Shown piece after piece: positions 1-4,844 of a stretch of 8,353 bases of DNA; position 1 is the first letter of the stretch; each line of letters opens with the position of its first letter. The stretch is from Chloroflexota bacterium (GTDB lineage Bacteria; Chloroflexota; UBA11872), in contig JAPOXI010000093.1 of assembly GCA_026707185.1 (NCBI GenBank), positions 1-8,353 of the forward strand, given 5' to 3'. A model generated the notes under the pieces. The model worked only from the letters and a program-made list of their open reading frames with translations, was not told where the DNA came from and ran no database searches. A program made the translations under genes and the position numbers.

Positions 1-55
1 GGTCGGCGGAGGCGTTGCTGAGGGTGGTGAGGTTGAGGGGCTGGTAGTCGGACAT
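1..55 (-). CDS. N-terminus of an unidentified protein (partial)
   Basis: The minus strand opens with ATG at 55-53 and reads MSDYQPLNLTTLSNASAD before leaving the window. A GGAG ribosome binding site lies 6 nt upstream of the ATG (plus-strand CTCC at 62-65), which is good evidence for a real start. Only 18 residues are visible and I do not recognise the family. There is no signal peptide or membrane segment in what can be seen. The gene is divergent from the FAD oxidoreductase gene and shares the 56-200 intergenic space with it. Confidence 0.6.
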   Translation of the reverse strand, partial: MSDYQPLNLTTLSNASAD

Positions 56-200
56 GGCGCGCTCCGCGTGGGTGGTGGGTTGACGGCCGGTGAGGGGATG
101 GTGGGGTGTGGCGGCGGGGGCGTCAATTTCGGGGACGAATTTGGGGGGTGGCGCGATATGGTTCGGGGAGTGGTTGGCAGGGGACGGGTGTTGGGCGTGG

Positions 201-1124
201 ATGGACGGTAGGTGGGTTGTAGACGTGGCGAGTGTTGGTGACGTGCAGGCGGCCGTGCGCGGGGCGCGGGCGGATGGGTCGCGGCTGCGGGTGGTGGGGG
301 CCCGGGGCGTGGAACGGTTCGCGCCAGGGGCGGTTGCGGGCGCGGAGCCGCTGTCGATGCGGGGGCTGGCCGGGATCACGGTAGCTGCGCGGGACTTCTC
401 GGTTCGGGTGGGGGCCGGGGTGCTTGCGTCGGATCTGGACGAGGTGCTGGCGCCGCTGGGGTTGGTGTGGCCGGTGCGACGGCTGGAGGCTCCGGGGACG
501 GTGGGCGGGCTGATTGGGTCGGGGCGAGGGACGACGAGTGCGTCGCAGGACGGGCCGGCACGGCGGTGGGTGCTGGGGGCGCGACTGGTGGACGGCACGG
601 GCGAGGTGCTGACGGTGGGCGGGGCGACGGTGAAGAATTCGGTGGGTTACGGGGTGACGCACGCGCTGTGGGGGTCGGAAGGGCGGCTGGGGGCGATCGT
701 GGAGTTGACGTTGCGGGTGCGGGGGCGGCGGGACGGGGACGAGGAAGCGGGTGAGGTGCTGGAGCGAGAGGTGCTGGATGCGGCCGTGGCGCTGGTGCGG
801 TGTGAGGATCTGGCGCCGGGGACAGCGGAGCCGGCGGTGGATGGAATGGCGGGGGCTGAGCGGGCGGTTGCGTCGTCGGACGGGTTGCGGGCGGTGGGGT
901 GTTATTCAGAGAGAAATTTGGCTGAGGCGGATGCGGCGGTTCTGCGAGGAATTGGGATCGGGGCGTGGATTGAGGACGGTGTTGGCAGAGGAGATAGCCG
1001 GCCTGAGCCTGGTTGCCCCGAGGACCCTCACCCCAGCCCTCTCCCACAAGGAGCGGGGGACACGGTGTCTCGGGGGGTGGCGGTGGCTTGGGGGGCGTTG
1101 GATCCAGATGGGGTGTTTGGGTAG
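201..1124 (+). CDS. FAD-binding oxidoreductase, GlcE-like (PCMH-type FAD domain)
   Basis: Probable flavoprotein of the glycolate oxidase GlcE type, about 307 residues from ATG 201. In that family the domain binds FAD in a 2-hydroxyacid dehydrogenase complex. Visible signatures are GTVGG at residues 99-103, GGATVKNSVGYG around 141-151 (family pattern GG..VKN..GYD) and GSEGRLG at 158-164, followed by a beta strand, VELTLRV. The C-terminal half is short for the family (E. coli GlcE is about 350 residues). It runs in frame through a genomic repeat (about 1016-1070) before ending LDPDGVFG, which resembles the usual DP.G.FNPGR terminus without its last residues. The frame is open from GTG 90, but the extra 37 residues are not domain-like, so 201 is preferred; its ribosome binding site is weak. 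No glcD or glcF partner is present. The substrate is unknown, and the gene may be functional or partly eroded. Confidence 0.72.
   Translation: MDGRWVVDVASVGDVQAAVRGARADGSRLRVVGARGVERFAPGAVAGAEPLSMRGLAGITVAARDFSVRVGAGVLASDLDEVLAPLGLVWPVRRLEAPGTVGGLIGSGRGTTSASQDGPARRWVLGARLVDGTGEVLTVGGATVKNSVGYGVTHALWGSEGRLGAIVELTLRVRGRRDGDEEAGEVLEREVLDAAVALVRCEDLAPGTAEPAVDGMAGAERAVASSDGLRAVGCYSERNLAEADAAVLRGIGIGAWIEDGVGRGDSRPEPGCPEDPHPSPLPQGAGDTVSRGVAVAWGALDPDGVFG
1016..1070 (+). repeat. LTPALSHKERG-type dispersed repeat inside the FAD oxidoreductase gene
   Basis: The stretch ACCCTCACCCCAGCCCTCTC (1022-1041), followed by a CACAAGGAGCGGGGG-like segment, belongs to a repeat found scattered through many environmental bacterial genomes. 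One of its frames gives the well-known spurious peptide LTPALSHKERG. A CCCTCTCC / GGAGCGGGG pairing gives it hairpin potential. Here it lies inside an annotated reading frame, where it is read as PHPSPLPQGAG. It could mark decay of the 3' part of that gene or an in-frame insertion that the protein tolerates. Confidence 0.6.
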
Positions 1125-1207
1125 TCGAAGCGGGATCGGATGTGGTGGTTGGCGAAGGACGCAGGATTTCGAGGCGACGATTTGTGCGGTGTGACCAGAC
1201 CGCGTCG

Positions 1208-1242
1208 CGCGGCGCACTAGCGAAGTTCCGCCAGGCGCCGCG
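1208..1242 (+). terminator. Candidate stem-loop after the oxidoreductase gene
   Basis: CGCGGCGC (1208-1215) pairs perfectly with GCGCCGCG (1235-1242) across a 19-nt loop. It lies between the oxidoreductase stop and the next operon. There is no T tract after it, so it is not a classical intrinsic terminator. It may be a weak or Rho-assisted terminator, or a chance GC-rich pairing. Confidence 0.25.
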
Positions 1243-1248
1243 ACAGAC

Positions 1249-1277
1249 TTGCAGCGGGGAGCGGGGCGCGCTGTAAT
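1249..1277 (+). promoter_or_regulatory. Candidate sigma-70-type promoter of the three-gene operon
   Basis: TTGCAG (1249-1254) and TGTAAT (1272-1277) are separated by exactly 17 nt. The -10 box matches TATAAT at 5 of 6 positions and the -35 box matches TTGACA at 3 of 6. Transcription would begin near 1284, giving a leader of roughly 27 nt that contains the ribosome binding site. It is the only AT-leaning spot in an otherwise GC-rich gap and is correctly placed to drive 1311-7514. No experimental support is visible. Confidence 0.4.
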
Positions 1278-1290
1278 TCCGCGGGCGGAA
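1277..1290 (+). promoter_or_regulatory. 14-bp dyad overlapping the predicted transcription start
   Basis: TTCCGC-GG-GCGGAA is a perfect inverted repeat with a 2-bp centre. It begins at the last base of the candidate -10 box and covers the predicted +1. This is a typical place for a repressor operator. No regulator gene is present in the window, so an operator role is inference. It could equally fold as a small RNA hairpin just ahead of the ribosome binding site. Confidence 0.35.
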
Positions 1291-1310
1291 CCGCGTGTGA
1301 GGAATAGTTC

Positions 1311-2528
1311 ATGTCGCCGGCCGGGCTTGCGTGGCTTGACTATTCGGAGACCGACCAGCGACGGGCCCGCGAGATCGTTTCGATGTTCTTGCAGCCCGAG
1401 AGTCGAGACGAACTGGGGCTCGGGCGGATTCGGGATGCGCTGAGCGACACGCTGTTTCCGGGAACCTCGTTCCTGCTCACGCGTGCCCGGTACCTGCTGT
1501 TCGTGCCCTGGCTGTATCGGGAAGGGGCGCATAGGGGACACGGCGGCCCGAAGCTCACGCAGTGGGTTGAGTGGCGTGAACGGCAGCTGATTGGTGCGCT
1601 GCGCAGCGGCGGGGATCTGGATGGGCTGATCGGGCGCAACGTGGGGGCCGCGGTGCGAATTCTGCCTTCGAGCATCTACTGGAACACCCTGCGACGATTC
1701 GGCATCTTGCGGCGCGACGGAACGGAGGGCCAGGTTGCGGGTCTCCGGCAAGTTTCGCGCCCGCAGGATGAAGCGACCGAGTTTCTCGAGCACCCCGACG
1801 CGGTGTGGGCGCCAACGATTCCATCGCCTCCGGACGACTTCTTCAGCCTCACCTGCTGCGACTTCACCCTGACGCACGACGAGGCGACCTGGCTTAGAGA
1901 ACGGATTGTCGACGCGGTGCCCGATAGCCTGCTGCAGTTGCTGGCGATGCAAGGGAAAAGCCACTCGGCCAGCGCGTATGCCTGGGAAGATCCCGAGGCC
2001 GTTGCGGCGGACGGTCGGGTCCGGGAGGCGCTGGACGAGGCTCGACGGTTTTCCGTCGCAATGCACGGGGCCGCGCTGCTTTACAACCTGCTGCTGGCCG
2101 AACGGGCGGAGGAAATGCGTCTCTCAAGGCACGAAGGTCGCCGGGACCAATACAAGAGCTGGCTTGACGAGTGGCGGCAGGACTTTCGAGCAATCAACGC
2201 GAGGGCCTGGGACCTGAACGGGTTGTGGGGCCTGGTCGCTGCACAGGGGCGGCCCGCCGCGCTGCCGACGCGCTCATTCATATGCGAATGGGTTGGCCTG
2301 GCGCGAGAAAGCGGCGGACGGCCGGCCGACGATGGCAAGGCAAGGGAGCTTATTCGGAGGCGGGAACACGTGCAGAAGCGGGGCCAGGCGCGGCTCGTCA
2401 ATGACCGCCTGATGCGGCAATGGGGCGGCGCATCCGGATCCGGACGCCTCAACTTCCGCTGGCCGGTCGTCAGGCGGATTCTCAATGAGATCGTGGAAGG
2501 GCGGGAGAACGGTTGTGCTCGCGCCTGA
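1311..2528 (+). CDS. DUF6361-like protein of unknown function, first gene of the operon
   Basis: A 405-residue soluble protein with no signal peptide or membrane segments. The N-terminus carries the pattern I associate with DUF6361: AWLDYSE at residues 7-13, RDELGLGRIRDAL at 32-44, LFPGTS at 48-53 and TRARYLLFVPWLYR at 57-70. The length also fits my memory of that family (about 400 residues). No catalytic motif is recognisable, so its biochemical role is unknown; it could be a sensor, adaptor or uncharacterised enzyme. The start is well supported: AGGA at 1300-1303 sits 7 nt before the ATG. The 3' end overlaps the PLD gene by 14 bp, implying co-translation and a shared function with the PLD protein and helicase. 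Base composition is balanced, unlike the G-skewed oxidoreductase gene upstream. The family name comes from memory of the N-terminal motif and has not been verified by a profile search. Confidence 0.85.
   Translation: MSPAGLAWLDYSETDQRRAREIVSMFLQPESRDELGLGRIRDALSDTLFPGTSFLLTRARYLLFVPWLYREGAHRGHGGPKLTQWVEWRERQLIGALRSGGDLDGLIGRNVGAAVRILPSSIYWNTLRRFGILRRDGTEGQVAGLRQVSRPQDEATEFLEHPDAVWAPTIPSPPDDFFSLTCCDFTLTHDEATWLRERIVDAVPDSLLQLLAMQGKSHSASAYAWEDPEAVAADGRVREALDEARRFSVAMHGAALLYNLLLAERAEEMRLSRHEGRRDQYKSWLDEWRQDFRAINARAWDLNGLWGLVAAQGRPAALPTRSFICEWVGLARESGGRPADDGKARELIRRREHVQKRGQARLVNDRLMRQWGGASGSGRLNFRWPVVRRILNEIVEGRENGCARA
2503..2517 (+). promoter_or_regulatory. Ribosome binding site that decides the PLD gene start
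   Basis: GGGAG at 2503-2507 lies 7 nt before GTG 2515, inside the end of the upstream gene. The in-frame ATG at 2485 has no comparable site. Starting at 2515 also removes ten non-family residues, so the protein begins directly with the LAPDSRELLLDALRPP segment. Confidence 0.6.
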
Positions 2529-4317
2529 CAGCCGAGAGTTGCTGCTCGACGCGCTGCGCCCGCCCGCGGGTTGCTCGCTGGACCGCGCCGTCGCGACGAC
2601 GTTCACGCTTGACCTGGAGACGGCGCTGACGGTCCCGCTTGCATTCGCCGGTTTTCGATTGGATGAGCAGCCGGATCCCATTGAGGTGATGGAGTCACTG
2701 CGCGGGATGAGCGAGCGGATCGACATCTTCTGCCAGGCCGGCGCGATCGGCGCCGGGCGGTGGCCCTCCGACCTGGTGGCGCTGCTTGAAGACGTCGTCC
2801 ACGAGGTCGAGCGACCGCGGCCGGGTCACATCTTTCATCCGAAGACCTGGGTGCTCCGGTTCCTCGACGAAGCCCAGGAGCCCGCATATCGGTTGCTGGT
2901 GCTCTCCCGAAACCTCACCGCCGATCGCAGTTGGGACACGATCCTCTGGCTCGATGGTCGGAGTGCGCGACGGAACAACCAGGGCAATGCGCCGCTGGTG
3001 CGGTTTATTCGCGCGCTGCCCGAGTTGGCCGTGACGCCGTTGCTACCGGACCGGCACACGATCCTGACCGAGCTCGCCGAGGGGTTGCGTCGGGTCGAAT
3101 GGGAGCTGCCAGATGGCGTGCAAGAGGCCCACTTCCATCCGATCGGACTTCGGTACTCGCGCCGGTTTTCCGTCGAGGAGCACTTCCGCGGCTATCGAAA
3201 GCTCGTGATTTCACCATTCGTCCGTGAAGGCGCGATTCGGCGTATCTTTCGCATGCGAGCCGGCCAGACGGCCGTGCTCATCTCGCGTGGTGGGGAGCTG
3301 AATGCACTGCCGACGGACGCACTCGATCGCGTGGACGTCTATGAGCTTGATCCGACAGCGAGCCTCGCCGGGGATGACGCCGACGGCGAGACGAACCAGA
3401 GCTTCTTTACACAGCTGCACGCAAAGCTCTTTGCGGTCGAGCGGGGCAAGCGAGCGCATCTCTTCGTTGGCTCGGCCAATGCGACGGATGCGGGACTGAG
3501 CCAGAACGTCGAGTTCCTGTGTGAACTCATCGGGCCAAAACGGACGCTTGGGGTCGACGCGCTGGTGGGCGAAGACGCGCCGCTGCGGGCCCTACTGACG
3601 CCCTACGATCCCTGTACGACTCAGCCAGACTGTACGGAAGGCGCTGACAGCCGGGCGCTGGAGGACCTTCTTCTTGATATTTCGGCGGGAGTGCGCTTCC
3701 ACACGACCATCACTAGAAAGACCGAGGGTTGGGTCGCTCGAATTACCTCCGACGCAGCACCGCGCCGCATCCCGAGTGGGGCCTGCGTCACGATCGCTCC
3801 GCACAACCGTCCGGAAGAGTCTCATTCAGTCAGTCCGGTAGATCCCATTGACTTCAAGTTGCCGCCCCGTGAACTCGCGGATATCACGGCGTTTTTGCGG
3901 CTTACGGCGAGCCGGAGGGTCAAGGGGACGTTGCTGGAGCGCTCGACGGTCGTGTGCTCACGACTCGAAGGGGCGCCCGCGGACCGACTACGGCAGATCC
4001 TTGCGCGGCAGATCGACACGCCGGAGAAGTTTCTGCGGCTGCTGGCCCTGCTGATCGGCTTCGCTTCGGGAATCGGCGCCGATGTCGGCGCCTCGGGCAA
4101 CGGGTCGGCAAGCTGGTCGGGAGGCGCCGGGCAAGGCGTATTGGAGCTGCTGGCGCGTGCCCTGGCGGAGAGTCCCGAGTCCATTGATCACCTGGACGAG
4201 ATCGTTGAGCATCTGCGGCGGTCACCGGATGGACGGGCGGTGCTGCCGCCGGGCTGGGACGACGTGTGGCTACCGGTGCTCGAGGCGCGGCGCGCGATGA
4301 GCGGGGACGCTGCGTGA
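2515..4317 (+). CDS. Phospholipase-D-like nuclease/phosphodiesterase, second gene of the operon
   Basis: About 600 residues from GTG 2515 (an ATG at 2485 would add ten). Two PLD-type half-sites are visible. The first is H108-P-K110 followed by S131-R-N133. The second is H302-A-K304 with E309 at the position of the HKD aspartate, followed by S320-A-N322 in the string GSANATDAGLSQNVEF. In PLD enzymes the paired histidines form and resolve a phosphohistidine intermediate, and PLD proteins beside helicases usually cleave nucleic acid rather than lipid. The first half-site lacks an acidic residue at the usual spacing (R115), a common variation. The C-terminal third has a Gly/Ser-rich linker (roughly residues 525-545), then a helical tail ending LPPGWDDVWLPVLEARR. 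No signal peptide is seen, so it is probably cytoplasmic. It overlaps DUF6361 by 14 bp and the helicase by 4 bp (GTGA). The exact substrate is inference. Confidence 0.85.
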   Translation: MLAPDSRELLLDALRPPAGCSLDRAVATTFTLDLETALTVPLAFAGFRLDEQPDPIEVMESLRGMSERIDIFCQAGAIGAGRWPSDLVALLEDVVHEVERPRPGHIFHPKTWVLRFLDEAQEPAYRLLVLSRNLTADRSWDTILWLDGRSARRNNQGNAPLVRFIRALPELAVTPLLPDRHTILTELAEGLRRVEWELPDGVQEAHFHPIGLRYSRRFSVEEHFRGYRKLVISPFVREGAIRRIFRMRAGQTAVLISRGGELNALPTDALDRVDVYELDPTASLAGDDADGETNQSFFTQLHAKLFAVERGKRAHLFVGSANATDAGLSQNVEFLCELIGPKRTLGVDALVGEDAPLRALLTPYDPCTTQPDCTEGADSRALEDLLLDISAGVRFHTTITRKTEGWVARITSDAAPRRIPSGACVTIAPHNRPEESHSVSPVDPIDFKLPPRELADITAFLRLTASRRVKGTLLERSTVVCSRLEGAPADRLRQILARQIDTPEKFLRLLALLIGFASGIGADVGASGNGSASWSGGAGQGVLELLARALAESPESIDHLDEIVEHLRRSPDGRAVLPPGWDDVWLPVLEARRAMSGDAA

Positions 4318-4841
4318 CTGATACGACCTCCAGGGGGCACGCACTCAGGCTCAGCGACTTTCAGCGTGCGACCGCCGAGCATGCGTTTCGGCGTCTGTAT
4401 CGCGATCAAGACTCGTCGCGACGATTTCTCGTGGCGGACGAGACCGGACTGGGCAAGACGCACGTTGCGCAGGAAGTCATCGCGCAGACCCTGAAACACC
4501 TCCAGCAGGTGGATCACGTTGGCCGCATCGACATCGTCTACGTGTGCTCCAACGCGGACATTGCCGCGCAGAACATTCGCAAGCTCGATGTCACCAACTC
4601 AGAGAGCCCGAGCTTTGCGACGCGGCTCAGCCTGCTGATCACACAGCCGGACGTGCTGGAGCCCACGAAGGGCGGCGAGGGGAAGCGGACCACATTTGTC
4701 GCATTCACGCCGGCGACATCGTTCCAGTTCGGATGGCAACTCGGGACGGCGAAGGAGCGTGCCGTGCTCTACGTCCTGCTGCGCGATCACCTGGGACTCG
4801 AGGGTGCGCGAGCGACCGCGGCCGAGCGGATTTTCCAGTGA
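4314..4841 (+). CDS. SF2 helicase, N-terminal fragment with Walker A (cut by in-frame TGA)
   Basis: A 175-residue fragment starting at GTG 4314, whose GTGA overlaps the PLD stop; GGGGA at 4303-4307 is a suitable ribosome binding site. It begins with a Q-motif-like region (LRLSDFQRATAEHAFRRLY), then Walker A as DETGLGKT at residues 42-49 with catalytic K48. Next come IDIVYVCSNADIAAQNIRKL, resembling helicase motif Ia, and VAFTPATSFQF. It ends at TGA 4839-4841 just after AERIFQ. The frame continues unchanged in the next open frame, so this is the first part of a single helicase of about 1066 residues, not a complete protein. It holds ATP-binding residues but lacks Walker B, so it cannot hydrolyse ATP alone. 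The -1 and +1 frames offer no bypass, so this is a nonsense change and not a frameshift. Confidence 0.8.
   Translation: MTDTTSRGHALRLSDFQRATAEHAFRRLYRDQDSSRRFLVADETGLGKTHVAQEVIAQTLKHLQQVDHVGRIDIVYVCSNADIAAQNIRKLDVTNSESPSFATRLSLLITQPDVLEPTKGGEGKRTTFVAFTPATSFQFGWQLGTAKERAVLYVLLRDHLGLEGARATAAERIFQ
4839..4841 (+). other. In-frame TGA stop interrupting the helicase
   Basis: The frame reads ATT TTC CAG TGA TTC GTG TCT, with open coding sequence on both sides in the same frame. The stop lies between Walker A (residues 42-49) and the DEFQ box (266-269). A single substitution from GGA, CGA or TGG would create it. TGA ends both upstream operon genes (2528 and 4317), so it is a normal stop in this organism. 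A GTG occurs 3 nt after the stop and could allow weak reinitiation. Confidence 0.9.
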
Positions 4842-4844
4842 TTC

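Noticed and set aside
376..1047. Minus-strand Pro/Ala-rich open frame (223 codons)
   Set aside because: Low-complexity antisense shadow of the very G-rich oxidoreductase gene.
906..2066. Long minus-strand open frame (386 codons) across the oxidoreductase end, the gap and DUF6361
   Set aside because: It crosses two genes and an intergenic gap, has no recognisable domain, and its peptide is rich in Arg, Pro and His, as expected from antisense reading of GC-rich coding DNA.
4839..4841. Recoded UGA (for example UGA = Gly) in the organism
   Set aside because: TGA cleanly ends the DUF6361 and PLD genes at 2528 and 4317, with downstream genes starting right there, and the GC content does not fit the low-GC lineages known to recode UGA.
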